Origin: Hydrogenophaga sp. NFH-34
GTDB taxonomy: Bacteria > Pseudomonadota > Gammaproteobacteria > Burkholderiales > Burkholderiaceae_C
DNA: 64,000 nucleotides
Assembly (NCBI RefSeq): GCF_021401345.1
Contig: NZ_JACBGE010000010.1
Coordinates: 1 to 64,000, forward strand
Reading direction: 5' to 3'
Shown here: piece by piece, positions 38,749-47,265 of the stretch
Position numbering within the stretch: position 1 is the first letter of the stretch
Layout of the letters: the number at the start of each line of letters is the position of its first letter
Notes under the pieces: generated by a model
The model's database searches: none
What the model was told of the DNA's origin: nothing
The model's input: the letters and a program-made list of their open reading frames with translations, nothing else
Made by a program: the position numbers and the translations under genes

Positions 38749-39423
38749 ATGAGCACAACGAGCAGCAACGCCCAGAACCTCTGGGCCCAGTCCCTGCTGA
38801 ATCTGGCCCCCAACCTGACCTCGCAATTGCAGGGCAAGGTGATGAAAAAAGCCGATCTGGACGGCAGCGGCGCCATCGACGCCAGCGAATTCCAGGCCGC
38901 GCTGGACAAGGTGGCCACCAAGTTCGGTCTGCCCGTTTCCGGCGACGCCAACACCCTTTTTCAGCAGGCGGATACCGATGGCGATGCCCTGCTCTCGGGC
39001 GCCGAAATGACGCAGGCCCTGCTGGGCCTGCTCGCCCCCGCGAGCAGCGGGACGCAGGCCTTCGTGCAATCGCGGGGCGACGAGGCCCGTTTTGCCGAAC
39101 TCGATACCGATGGCGATGGGGTCATCTCCAAGGCCGAATTTGGCATCGGCAACGCGGAAGCCGGCGTGGTCACCACCACCACGACCACCACCGTGACCAC
39201 GGTACAGTCCACCGCAGACGGCGACACGGCCACGGCCAGCACCGAACCGGGCGCGGTCACATCCCGCCTGCAGGAGCTCGTCGCCGGGCTCGATACCGAC
39301 AACGATGGCCAGATCAGCGGCCAGGAACTGACGGCCTTCATTGCCCAGCTGTCCAGCCAGCTCGAGCTGGCTTCGCGGCTGTACAACCAGAACCCCAGCG
39401 GCAGCGGTAACGCCACGGCGTGA
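38749..39423 (+). CDS. EF-hand calcium-binding protein
   Basis: This 224-residue protein has four EF-hand loops: DLDGSGAIDASEF, DTDGDALLSGAEM, DTDGDGVISKAEF and DTDNDGQISGQEL. The third and fourth are separated by a Thr/Val-rich stretch (VVTTTTTTTVTTVQSTADGD). There is no signal peptide, so it appears cytoplasmic or released by an unusual route. Calcium binding is very likely; its target is unknown. AAAGGA precedes the ATG at 38749. It converges with the cyclase gene downstream. Confidence 0.85.
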   Translation: MSTTSSNAQNLWAQSLLNLAPNLTSQLQGKVMKKADLDGSGAIDASEFQAALDKVATKFGLPVSGDANTLFQQADTDGDALLSGAEMTQALLGLLAPASSGTQAFVQSRGDEARFAELDTDGDGVISKAEFGIGNAEAGVVTTTTTTTVTTVQSTADGDTATASTEPGAVTSRLQELVAGLDTDNDGQISGQELTAFIAQLSSQLELASRLYNQNPSGSGNATA

Positions 39424-39447
39424 CGGCAGCCCTGCGGACGCAGTCGC

Positions 39448-40392
39448 TCAGGCGTCCAGCGGCCCCCGGCCCAGCACCATCGAACCATCGACCAGGCGGA
39501 AACTGATGGTCGGGGTGCTGTAGTCGGTGAATGGCGCCCCCATGGCGATTTCGCCGTCGCTGTGCAACAGGCATTCCTGCCGCCGCAGCGACAGGATGTG
39601 GTCGTTGCCCGCAAAACGCACCCAGGTGCCGTAGCTGGAAATGTCTTCCAGCACATAGTTGCCCGAACGGATGTCGATCGTCGAGTGCATGCGCGAAACA
39701 CGCGGATCGGCCACCACGAAATCCGCCTCCGGCGCGCGCCCGATGCGCACCGGCAGGTCGGTCAGGTTGAACGACAGACTGGCATCCAGCCAGCCCAGCT
39801 CGATCCCCCCGAACACCGACTCACGCTGCTTGGCTACCGCGTGCAGGTCGGCCGGCAGGGTGAGAAATTCGGAACCCATTTCCGTCTGCCATTCCACCCG
39901 GAACACTTCGCAGGGCTCGGCCCGCCCCTTGATGCGCATGGGGCCCAGGCTGCGGCTGCGCACGCCGGAGCGTGCGCCGAGCTTGCGGATCACCGAATCG
40001 GTGGCCAGGATCTGTTCAGGGCCGGCCAGGTCGCTCAGGCGGGACGCCACGTTCACCGCGTCGCCGAAACAATCGCCATCGACCACCACAACCTGGCCCC
40101 GGGCCAGGCCGATCTGCATCAGCAGCTTGAGCCGATCAGGCCACTGCAGCACGCGCTGCGCGTGTTCCTGCTGGATGCGACTGACGCATTCGATGGCCTG
40201 GCGGTTGTTGGCAAAGGACATGAGCACGCCGTCACCCAGCATCTTGACCACCTGGCCGCCATGTTCGATGGCCAGGCTGCCCACCCACTGGGTGAGCTTG
40301 GTCACCGCCCGGGCCGCGCGATCGTTGCCCAGCGTCTCATAGACCGACACGCTGCCGGTCAGGTCCACAAAAGCGATCGTGAGTTCAGCCAT
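39448..40392 (-). CDS. Class III nucleotide cyclase with FHA domain
   Basis: This 314-residue protein joins an N-terminal class III cyclase domain (residues 1-165) to a C-terminal FHA domain (about 215-300), which binds phosphothreonine. Metal-binding Asp residues are in AFVDLTGS and KMLGDGVL, and the catalytic Asn-Arg pair in GDAVNVASRLSDL, so the cyclase looks active. The FHA core is visible as VRIGRAPEADFVV, DPRVSRMHSTI and ISSYGTWVR. It could link a Ser/Thr kinase signal to cAMP or cGMP synthesis. No kinase gene lies nearby. Confidence 0.87.
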   Translation of the reverse strand: MAELTIAFVDLTGSVSVYETLGNDRAARAVTKLTQWVGSLAIEHGGQVVKMLGDGVLMSFANNRQAIECVSRIQQEHAQRVLQWPDRLKLLMQIGLARGQVVVVDGDCFGDAVNVASRLSDLAGPEQILATDSVIRKLGARSGVRSRSLGPMRIKGRAEPCEVFRVEWQTEMGSEFLTLPADLHAVAKQRESVFGGIELGWLDASLSFNLTDLPVRIGRAPEADFVVADPRVSRMHSTIDIRSGNYVLEDISSYGTWVRFAGNDHILSLRRQECLLHSDGEIAMGAPFTDYSTPTISFRLVDGSMVLGRGPLDA

Positions 40393-40789
40393 GGGGCGGT
40401 GGGTTCCCAGCCATTAGATCACGGCCAATGCCGGTCGCAGCGCCCGCGGGCAGCAGCGACAGAAACAGGATATGCGTGTTTTTTTTCACACCGTTTTCAG
40501 GCACCCAAGCCTGCGCCCAGCGAAGACGGCCCGCTGATCCGCTCCGTCGATCAGGGTTGGGCCAAAGGTTTTACCTGCGAGCCTTCCAAGGAGCACCGGC
40601 CACACAAGCTTCGATCAAAGGTATTCAAAAATTGAAGGCTCCATCTTAAGGAAACCGTGTAACTCGATGATTTGGCTGTTGTTTTTTTATCGGTAGAAGG
40701 GCGCTCCCTGTATCGGGACAGCCAGCGTGGGCTTATTCTTTGCTTAACCGGCCTGACAAGAACCTGAGACGTCGTTGAGGCACAGAACC
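40393..40789. other. Gene-free intergenic region
   Basis: A 397-base stretch between the divergent cyclase and small hypothetical genes. Frames here are short and lack starts with ribosome-binding sites. AT-rich parts near 40480, 40630 and 40680 may hold promoters for both neighbours. I see no repeat, RNA gene or strong terminator. Confidence 0.5.
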
Positions 40790-41122
40790 ATGCGTTGGAC
40801 CAAACCCGGTATTCGAAACACCATTTCTGCCCTGCTGGGAGGGGACGAAAGAAAGACTTCGCCCGAAGCCCTGGAGCCCGTGCGGCAAGCCATGCTGAGG
40901 GCGCTGGGCGAAGACGGCGCCCAGCTCAACCCGCAGTTGCACCGGCGCCTGCAGTACCTGCACGACGCTCACGCGCTTTGGTACGCGCGCGCCGAAATGG
41001 TGGCCGTGCTGAGTCGCCTGCACGGCGAGGCGGTTGCGGTCGGCACGGTGCGCCAGCTCACACCCGTGTTCCACGGCCTGATTCCCCGCAGCCTGATCGA
41101 CGCCTGCCGCCTGCATCGCTGA
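40790..41122 (+). CDS. Hypothetical protein, 110 aa
   Basis: This 110-residue protein of unknown function has GAGG 9 bases before its ATG. It is helical and charged, with no membrane segment or signal peptide. LHRRLQYLHDAHALWYARAE and HGLIPRSLIDACRLHR are its most distinctive segments. It is transcribed toward the convergent LdcA gene. The compositional bias resembles genuine genes of this genome; no family is recognised. Confidence 0.65.
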   Translation: MRWTKPGIRNTISALLGGDERKTSPEALEPVRQAMLRALGEDGAQLNPQLHRRLQYLHDAHALWYARAEMVAVLSRLHGEAVAVGTVRQLTPVFHGLIPRSLIDACRLHR

Positions 41123-41158
41123 GGCCGGCGGCACGCCACACCCGGGTGCCGGGTGCCC

Positions 41159-42115
41159 TCAGCCCCAGAAGATCAGCGCGTCGCGCCCTTCCACCAGCAG
41201 ATCCACCGGCTGCCCGACCGGCAGCAGTACCTTGGTGGGCACGTGGCCGAACGGCAGGCCCGTGAGCACGGGCACTTTCAGGCGCGAACGCAGCCAGTCC
41301 ACCACCGTCTGCAACTTGAAGCCGCGATCGTGCGGTACCGGCTTGTAGCGGTTGAAGCTGCCGAGCAGCACCGCCTTCTGGCGGCCCAGAATGCCCGCCT
41401 CCAGCAACTGGGTCAGTTGCCGTTCGATGCGGTAGGGATGTTCGTTCACGTCCTCCAGAAACAGCACGCCATTGCGCACCGCCGGAAGCCAGGGCGTGCC
41501 GACGAGCGAGCACAGCACCGACAGGTTCCCACCCCAGAGCGTGGCCTTGCGGATGTGCAGGGAAGGCCCCTCTTCCGCGTCGGTTGGGGTGGCGGCCCTG
41601 GCGGGAAGGCGGCGGGCCAGCGCGGGCAGGTCGCGCACCGGCAGCCGCCAGCCGCTGCCTTCGCCGTGGCCGTCGAGCAGGTCGTCGAAGCACGCCAGCA
41701 TGATGTCGTCGGGTGTTTCGGCCCCGAAGTCTTCGCCCAGCGCCGGACCGGCCCAGGTGGTGGTCCCTGTCTTGGCGAGCACGGCACATTGCAGGGCCGT
41801 GAAGTCGCTCAGACCGACGAATTGTGTGCCCTTGTCGACCGCCCGCGCGATCTGGCGGTACGGCAGCGTGGGGAGGATGCGCGTGAGGCCGTAACCCCCG
41901 CGCGTGATCAGGGCCACGTCGGCGCCGCTGGCGGCTGCGCGCGTGATCGCCGCGACCCGGGTCTCGTCATCGCCGGCGAAACGCATGTGGCTGCGCAGCG
42001 CGTCGGGATCGATCTCGACCTCGTGGCCGAGCCGCTTGAGCAGGGCGACGCCGCGCCGGAAGGCCGCTTTGTCGCGCACGGCGCTGGAAGGGGAATACAG
42101 ATAGATGTGGCTCAT
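41159..42115 (-). CDS. ldcA: Muramoyltetrapeptide (LD-) carboxypeptidase
   Basis: This 318-residue cytoplasmic S66-family peptidase releases D-Ala from recycled murein tetrapeptides. The catalytic Ser is in FVGLSDFTALQ (about residue 105), the Glu in GVLFLEDVNEHPYR and the His in GLPFGHVPTK. ALITRGGYGLTRIL precedes the Ser. Its stop lies downstream of the fusion gene at 42118, whose end it follows by two bases, so the two may be co-transcribed. Confidence 0.9.
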   Translation of the reverse strand: MSHIYLYSPSSAVRDKAAFRRGVALLKRLGHEVEIDPDALRSHMRFAGDDETRVAAITRAAASGADVALITRGGYGLTRILPTLPYRQIARAVDKGTQFVGLSDFTALQCAVLAKTGTTTWAGPALGEDFGAETPDDIMLACFDDLLDGHGEGSGWRLPVRDLPALARRLPARAATPTDAEEGPSLHIRKATLWGGNLSVLCSLVGTPWLPAVRNGVLFLEDVNEHPYRIERQLTQLLEAGILGRQKAVLLGSFNRYKPVPHDRGFKLQTVVDWLRSRLKVPVLTGLPFGHVPTKVLLPVGQPVDLLVEGRDALIFWG

Positions 42116-42117
42116 GG

Positions 42118-43509
42118 TCAGGAAAGGGAAAAAAATTCGATGGCGGCTTGGGCAATGCGTTCCCCGTGCTCCTGCACGAAATGCCCCGCCTCGGGCAGCA
42201 GCAGCGGTTCGCCCGCGCCGCGGATTCGGGTGCCCAGGGCGCGCATCACCGGTTCGCCCAGCACCGGATCCTGCTGGCCGATGGCCAGCAAGGTCTGCCC
42301 CTGCCAGGTTTCGTGCCAGAACGTGCGGGCGCGGCGCGCGACCGCAGCCCCTTCGTCATCGGGGTGCTCGGGCACCAGCCGGGGAAAAGCGCGCAAGGCG
42401 GCGCGGTGCCCGCGGTCGGGAAACGGGGCCATGTAGGCCGCACATTCGGCCGCCGACAGATGGGGATTGCCGCGCGCGAAGAGCCGGGCGACGTCGAAGT
42501 CGGGCTTCTGCGCGCACATGTCCCGCCAGGCCAGGAAACCCGGTGACAGCGGTTCGTCCCCGGTGGCCAGCAGGGTGTTCATCGCCAGCAATCCGGCGTA
42601 GCGCTCGGGTGCTTCCATGGGCAAGGTCAGCCCCAGGATGCCGCCCCAGTCCTGGACCACCAGCACCACGTGCCGCAGGTCCAGCCGCGCCACCAGTTCC
42701 AGAAGCACCTGCCGGTGCCAGCCCACTTGGTGGGCATCCTCGCGCTTGGGCTTGTCGCTCTTGCCGAAGCCGATGAGATCGGGCGCCACCACCCGGTCGC
42801 CGGCCGCCAGGAAGCGCGGGATCATCTTGCGGTAGAGATAGCTCCAGGCCGGGTTGCCGTGCAGGCACAGCCAGGTGCGGCGGGCATCGGCCGGCCCCTC
42901 ATCCAGGTAATGCAGGCGCAGGCCATCCAGCGTGGGCAGGTCGCTCAGGTAGTGCGGGGCCCAGGGGTAATCGGGAAGGTCAGCAAACCGCGCTTCGGGC
43001 GTGCGCAGGGCGTCTTCGCGCACCGGCTGGGCCTGCTGGCGCCGCGTTTCGCGTCGCTGGCGGAAAAACGCACTGAGGGCCAGACCGCATTCGTCGGCCA
43101 GCACCCCGCCCTGCACCGCCGTCTGGTGGTTGAGCGCGGGCTGCTCGAACAGGTTGACCACCGAACCGGCGGCGCCGGTTTTGGGGTCGGGCGCCCCGAA
43201 AACCACCCGCCGCAGTCGCGCGTGCAGCATGGCGCCGGTGCACATGGCGCAAGGCTCCAGGGTGACAAAGAGCTCGCAATCGTCGAGCCGGTAATTGCCC
43301 AGCGCGTGGGCGCCGGCGCGCAAGGCGGTGATTTCGGCATGCGCCGTCGGGTCGGCATCGCCGATCGGCGCATTGCGCCCGGTGGCGATCACCCGCCCCT
43401 GCCGCACCAGGACCGCCCCCACGGGCACTTCGCCCGCGCGAGACGCCATCTCGGCCTGTTCCAGGGCCAGGCGCATGAAGTCGGCGTCGGTCATTGCGGG
43501 TGGGGTCAT
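42118..43509 (-). CDS. tadA: TadA-haloalkane-dehalogenase-like fusion
   Basis: This 463-residue protein joins two enzymes. Residues 1-155 are a tRNA adenosine-34 deaminase: zinc and catalytic residues in TAHAEITAL and LEPCAMCTGAM. Residues about 175-463 are an alpha/beta hydrolase with haloalkane dehalogenase features: the oxyanion HGNPAWSYLYRK, the nucleophile Asp in VVQDWGGILG, and the His in AGHFVQEHGER. TadA is essential for decoding, so that half should be active. Whether the hydrolase half acts on halogenated compounds is unproven. The ATG at 43509 gives the usual TadA start. Confidence 0.85.
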   Translation of the reverse strand: MTPPAMTDADFMRLALEQAEMASRAGEVPVGAVLVRQGRVIATGRNAPIGDADPTAHAEITALRAGAHALGNYRLDDCELFVTLEPCAMCTGAMLHARLRRVVFGAPDPKTGAAGSVVNLFEQPALNHQTAVQGGVLADECGLALSAFFRQRRETRRQQAQPVREDALRTPEARFADLPDYPWAPHYLSDLPTLDGLRLHYLDEGPADARRTWLCLHGNPAWSYLYRKMIPRFLAAGDRVVAPDLIGFGKSDKPKREDAHQVGWHRQVLLELVARLDLRHVVLVVQDWGGILGLTLPMEAPERYAGLLAMNTLLATGDEPLSPGFLAWRDMCAQKPDFDVARLFARGNPHLSAAECAAYMAPFPDRGHRAALRAFPRLVPEHPDDEGAAVARRARTFWHETWQGQTLLAIGQQDPVLGEPVMRALGTRIRGAGEPLLLPEAGHFVQEHGERIAQAAIEFFSLS

Positions 43510-43686
43510 GCCCCGACTGTAGCGGCTGCACAGAGGGCCTTCAGCCCCGTCCACGCAAACCCGTCGGGAGGAAGGCCGCACCCGGCGCCAACCCGGTGTT
43601 TCAGCAGCGATGCATGCCGTGCACCGGGACCGGGAAACGGCCGGCAGCGTGCACCAGGCTGGCACGCCGCCGGCGGGGCAAAGTCC

Positions 43687-43711
43687 GCTCAGCTCAGCTC
43701 AGATCAGATCA
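43687..43711. repeat. Pentamer repeats at scoB stop
   Basis: GCTCA occurs three times in tandem and is followed by two GATCA units. The repeats end across the stop codon of the CoA-transferase B gene. They form a tiny microsatellite-like stretch with potential for slippage. Confidence 0.55.
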
Positions 43712-44339
43712 GCGGCACGCCGGTCTTGCTCTGGATTTCCTCGCGGGTCACGCCGTCGGCCAGTTCCACCAGCTTCAAGCCTTCGGGCGTCACGTCCATC
43801 ACGCCCAGGTCGGTGATGATGCGGTCGACCACGCCCTTGCCGGTGAGCGGCAGCGTGCATTCGGGCAGGATCTTCATGTCCGTCGTGCCGTCCTTCTTCT
43901 TGGCCACGTGCTCCATCAGCACGATCACGCGCTTGACGCCGGCCACCAGGTCCATGGCACCGCCCATGCCTTTGACCATCTTGCCGGGGATCATCCAGTT
44001 GGCCAGGTCGCCACTGGCCGTGACCTGCATGGCGCCCAGAATGGACAGGTTGATCTTGCCGCCGCGAATCATGGCGAACGACTGGTCGGAGCCGAAGATG
44101 GACGAGCCCTTGAGCGTGGTCACCGTCTGCTTGCCGGCGTTGATCAGGTCGGGGTTGACCTCGTCGTCGTACGGGAACGGGCCGATGCCCAGCATGCCGT
44201 TTTCGGATTGCAGCCACACCTCCTTGTCGCCGGTGTGGTTGGCCACCAGCGTCGGGATGCCGATGCCGAGGTTCACGTAGAAGCCGTCTTCCAGCTCTTG
44301 GGCCGCGCGCGCGGCCATCTGGTCTTGGGTCCAGGGCAT
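43704..44339 (-). CDS. scoB: 3-oxoacid CoA-transferase subunit B
   Basis: This 211-residue beta subunit transfers CoA from succinyl-CoA to 3-oxoadipate or acetoacetate together with the alpha subunit. The catalytic Glu lies in the conserved [11 protein letters not shown]. Other family segments are [14 protein letters not shown] and [24 protein letters not shown] precedes the ATG at 44339. With PcaC nearby, the PcaJ role in the beta-ketoadipate pathway is plausible; ScoB for ketone use is the alternative. Confidence 0.9.
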   Translation of the reverse strand: MPWTQDQMAARAAQELEDGFYVNLGIGIPTLVANHTGDKEVWLQSENGMLGIGPFPYDDEVNPDLINAGKQTVTTLKGSSIFGSDQSFAMIRGGKINLSILGAMQVTASGDLANWMIPGKMVKGMGGAMDLVAGVKRVIVLMEHVAKKKDGTTDMKILPECTLPLTGKGVVDRIITDLGVMDVTPEGLKLVELADGVTREEIQSKTGVPLI

Positions 44340-44349
44340 GGTGTTCTCC

Positions 44350-45051
44350 TTACGTGCGTTCGCGGGTGGTGCGCTTTTCGATGCGCTTTTCGGGGCTCGG
44401 GTTGTGCACGATGCGGTGCACATAGATACCCGGCAGGTGGATGTCGTCGGGGGCGATCTCGCCCACTTCCACGATGCGCTCCACCTCCACGATGCAGACC
44501 TTGCCTGCGGTGGCTGCGGCCGGGTTGAAGTTGCGCGCCGTCAGGTTGAAGCGCAGGTTGCCGCTCTTGTCGGCCACGTCGGCCTTGACCAGCGCCACCT
44601 CGGGCACCAGCGAACGTTCCATCACGTAGGTCTCGCCGTCGAATTCGCGCAGTTCCTTGCCCTCGGCCACCAGGGTGCCGACACCGGTCTTGGTGAAGAA
44701 GGCGGGAATGCCGGCGCCGCCGGCGCGCAGCTTTTCGGCCAGCGTGCCCTGGGGCGTGAATTCCAATTCCAGTTCGCCGGCCAGGTATTGGCGCTCGAAC
44801 TCCTTGTTCTCGCCGACGTAGCTGGCGATCATCTTCTTGATCTGGCGGGTTTCCAGCAGCTTGCCCAGGCCGAAACCGTCGACGCCGGCGTTGTTGGAAA
44901 TCACGGTCAGGTTCTGGACGCCAGCATCCTTGAGGGCGTCGATCAGGGCTTCGGGAATGCCGCACAGGCCGAAACCGCCCACGGCGATGAGCTGGCCGTC
45001 GGCCACGACGCCCTGGAGGGCATCGGCCGCGCTGGGATAGATCTTGTTCAC
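44350..45051 (-). CDS. scoA: 3-oxoacid CoA-transferase subunit A
   Basis: This 233-residue alpha subunit binds CoA. The N-terminal [16 protein letters not shown] motif and the [18 protein letters not shown] stretch define the family. It lies 10 bases upstream of the beta-subunit gene, so the pair forms one operon. A palindrome between it and the divergent LuxR-type regulator gene probably controls both. Confidence 0.92.
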   Translation of the reverse strand: MNKIYPSAADALQGVVADGQLIAVGGFGLCGIPEALIDALKDAGVQNLTVISNNAGVDGFGLGKLLETRQIKKMIASYVGENKEFERQYLAGELELEFTPQGTLAEKLRAGGAGIPAFFTKTGVGTLVAEGKELREFDGETYVMERSLVPEVALVKADVADKSGNLRFNLTARNFNPAAATAGKVCIVEVERIVEVGEIAPDDIHLPGIYVHRIVHNPSPEKRIEKRTTRERT

Positions 45052-45097
45052 TTCGTCGGGCTCCAGTGAGGGTGAGGGATCAACAAGGTCTGCAACG

Positions 45098-45123
45098 ATA
45101 CTACGTAACTACGTACGTAGTAT
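45098..45123. promoter_or_regulatory. Palindromic operator candidate, ATACTACGTA repeat
   Basis: ATACTACGTA (45098-45107) and TACGTAGTAT (45114-45123) are perfect 10-base arms around a 6-base spacer (ACTACG). CTACGTA also appears in direct repeat at 45101 and 45109. It lies between the CoA-transferase operon and the divergent regulator gene, so it is a likely binding site for that LuxR-type protein. Confidence 0.65.
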
Positions 45124-45190
45124 TTCGTAAAGGAAAACACGCCCTGCCCGGCGATCTGCCCGGGGCCGGGGCCGGGAACGGGTACCGATC

Positions 45191-45748
45191 ATGGAAAGCA
45201 TCGACTACCGCCTCGCTTTCGAGCAGGCTCCGGTGGGCCTGGCGCTGTCGCGCCAGCGCACCATTCTCAACTGCAACCAGGCGCTGTGCGAGATGTTCGG
45301 CGTCACGCGCGACCAGCTCGTGGGCCAGAGCTTCCTGATCCTGTACCCGAGCGTGAGCGAATACGAACGCACGGGCGCGCGCATCGCGCATTCGCTCAAC
45401 AGCAACGGCACCTACGCCGATGACCGGATCATGAAGCGCGTGGACGGGCGCTTCAAGGGCGAGACCTTCTGGTGCCACGTGACCGGCCGCGCTCTGCGGC
45501 CGGAGGCGCCGCACGAAGCCGGCATCTGGTGCTTCGAAGACCTGAGTGCGCGGCGCACCGTCAGGGCCGAACTGACCGGGCGCGAGCGCGAGGTGGCCGC
45601 CTTCCTGATGAAGGGCCTGACCAGCAAGGAGATCGGTCGGCAGTTGGGCATCAGCCACCGGACCGTGGAGATTTACCGGGCGCGGCTGATGCGCAAGTAC
45701 CAGGCGCACAGCACGGCCGACCTGGTGCACCGCCTGCTCGAAGGCTGA
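45191..45748 (+). CDS. PAS-LuxR transcriptional regulator
   Basis: This 185-residue regulator has an N-terminal PAS domain (residues 8-120: YRLAFEQAPVGLALSRQRTI, NCNQALCEMFGVTRDQLVGQ) and a C-terminal LuxR-type helix-turn-helix (about 128-180: LTGREREVAAFLMKGLTSKE, IGRQLGISHRTVEIYRARLM). The PAS domain senses an unknown signal. It is transcribed away from scoAB and probably regulates these genes through the palindrome upstream. No phosphorylation domain is present. Confidence 0.87.
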   Translation: MESIDYRLAFEQAPVGLALSRQRTILNCNQALCEMFGVTRDQLVGQSFLILYPSVSEYERTGARIAHSLNSNGTYADDRIMKRVDGRFKGETFWCHVTGRALRPEAPHEAGIWCFEDLSARRTVRAELTGREREVAAFLMKGLTSKEIGRQLGISHRTVEIYRARLMRKYQAHSTADLVHRLLEG

Positions 45749-45766
45749 GCCCAGCCCGGCGCCGGC

Positions 45767-46750
45767 TCACTGCGGCTGGTAGCCGCTGTCCTTGATGATC
45801 TTCGCCCAGACCTCGCGGTAAGCGACTTCGCGCTTGCCCAGCTCGGCGCCGCTCATGTAGCCGACGGTCAGGCCCATGGTGTTCAGCTTGTCCTTGACGT
45901 CGGTCTGCGCAATCACCTTCTGCACCGCGGCACCCAGCTTGTCGAGCGCCGCCCTGGGCGTGCCCGCTGGTGCAAAAAGGCCGTAGTACGGCACTTCCTC
46001 AAAGCCCTTGATGCCGACTTCGGTGAAGGTCGGCACATCGGGCAGCGCAGTCTGGCGCTGCGTGCCCATGACAGCCACCACGCGCAGCTTGCCGGCCTTG
46101 TGGTTCTCGATGAAGTCGGGCACCGAGCCGACGCCGGCCGGGATCTGGTTGCCCAGCATGTCGCCCATCATCGGCGCGCTGCCCCGGTACGGCGCTGCCA
46201 CCAGGTCCAGACCGAACTGCTTGCCGATCACCTGGACCGCAAACTGCGGCGTCGAGGCCGGGGCCGGAATGCCGACGCTGGCCTTGCCACCAGCGGCCTT
46301 GACGCTGTCGACCCAGCCCTTGAAGTCCTTGGCGGGCGTGCCCCCCGACAGCGCCACCGCATTCACGAAGGTGGCAAAACCGGCCACGGGCACGAAGTCC
46401 TTGCCCGGATCGAAGCCCGGGTTCTTCATGGTCAGCGGCAGGATGGAAACGCTGTGGTCGTGGCTCAGAAACAGCGTGTGGCCGTCGGGCTGGGCGGCCT
46501 TGAGCGCCTGGGCCGCGATCTGGCCGCCGGCACCGGCCTTGTTTTCGACCACCACGCTGTGGCCCAGCTCGGCCTGCAGGCGTTCGGCCAGGATGCGGGC
46601 GATGGCATCGGTGCCGCCACCGGCCGGGAAGCCGACCAGGATGCGGGTGGTGGTGTTCTGGGCCTGGACCGGGGTCAGGCCGGCCACGGCGCTCAGGGCA
46701 AGCGCGGCCTGCAGCGAACGGATCAGAACGGAACGGCGAAGAAGGGACAT
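45767..46750 (-). CDS. Bug/TctC-type tripartite tricarboxylate binding protein
   Basis: This 327-residue periplasmic binding protein has a signal peptide (LQAALALSAVAGLTPVQAQN) and the Bug-family pattern: RILVGFPAGGGTDAIARILA near the start, VVENKAGAGGQIAAQALKAA and a later VPYYGLFAPAGTPR. Bug proteins bind small carboxylates or aromatic acids with high affinity; many are orphans without TctAB, as here. Next to pcaC and scoAB it may bring in an aromatic or dicarboxylic acid. Confidence 0.9.
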   Translation of the reverse strand: MSLLRRSVLIRSLQAALALSAVAGLTPVQAQNTTTRILVGFPAGGGTDAIARILAERLQAELGHSVVVENKAGAGGQIAAQALKAAQPDGHTLFLSHDHSVSILPLTMKNPGFDPGKDFVPVAGFATFVNAVALSGGTPAKDFKGWVDSVKAAGGKASVGIPAPASTPQFAVQVIGKQFGLDLVAAPYRGSAPMMGDMLGNQIPAGVGSVPDFIENHKAGKLRVVAVMGTQRQTALPDVPTFTEVGIKGFEEVPYYGLFAPAGTPRAALDKLGAAVQKVIAQTDVKDKLNTMGLTVGYMSGAELGKREVAYREVWAKIIKDSGYQPQ

Positions 46751-46795
46751 GGAAGCTCCTGAATGAAAGAAGAGAAAAGGTATTTGGGATCCGGG

Positions 46796-47200
46796 TCAGG
46801 ACGCCGCGCCGGCGGGCGGCGGCGCATCGACCACCTCGGCCGCAGTGCGGAAGGCGTCGACCGAGGCCGGCACACCGCAATAGATGGCCGCGTGCAGCAG
46901 CACTTCCTGCAGTTCGTCGACGGTGACACCGTTGTTCAGCGCCCCCCGCACATGGCCCTTGAGCTCGTGCTGCTTGCCCAGCGCTGTCAGCATGGCCACG
47001 GTGATCAGGCTGCGGGTCTTGCGGTCCAGGCCGGGCCGTTGCCACACCTCGCCCCAGGCGGCGCGCGAAATGTGGTCCTGGATCGGCTGCGTGAAAGCGG
47101 TGGCCCCGGCCAGTGCCCGGTCGACATGGGCATCGCCCATGACTGCCCGGCGGGTGGCCAGGCCTTTCAGATAGGTTTCGTCCTGCAAACTGTGCTCCAT
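46796..47200 (-). CDS. pcaC: 4-carboxymuconolactone decarboxylase-like protein
   Basis: This 134-residue enzyme has the usual PcaC length and pattern: DRKTRSLITVAMLTALGKQ, then HELKGHVRGALNNGVTVDEL with the catalytic His region, and LLHAAIYCGVPASVDAF. It would decarboxylate 4-carboxymuconolactone in the protocatechuate branch of the beta-ketoadipate pathway. Together with the CoA-transferase genes it suggests protocatechuate breakdown, although the ring-cleavage genes are not in the window. The AhpD-like superfamily also has members of other function. Confidence 0.85.
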   Translation of the reverse strand: MEHSLQDETYLKGLATRRAVMGDAHVDRALAGATAFTQPIQDHISRAAWGEVWQRPGLDRKTRSLITVAMLTALGKQHELKGHVRGALNNGVTVDELQEVLLHAAIYCGVPASVDAFRTAAEVVDAPPPAGAAS

Positions 47201-47265
47201 GTGTCAGAGATCGATCAGCGCGAGAGGATAAGCTGACGCCAGCACACCCCGACAGGAGACAAACC

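Noticed and set aside
41159-42115. LdcA as a plasmid microcin-immunity (MccF) protein
   Set aside because: The catalytic residues and length fit LdcA of peptidoglycan recycling, and no microcin genes are nearby.
43687-43711. Phase-variable pentamer tract
   Set aside because: It is only five units long and lies at the 3-prime end of scoB, where slippage would hardly affect the protein.
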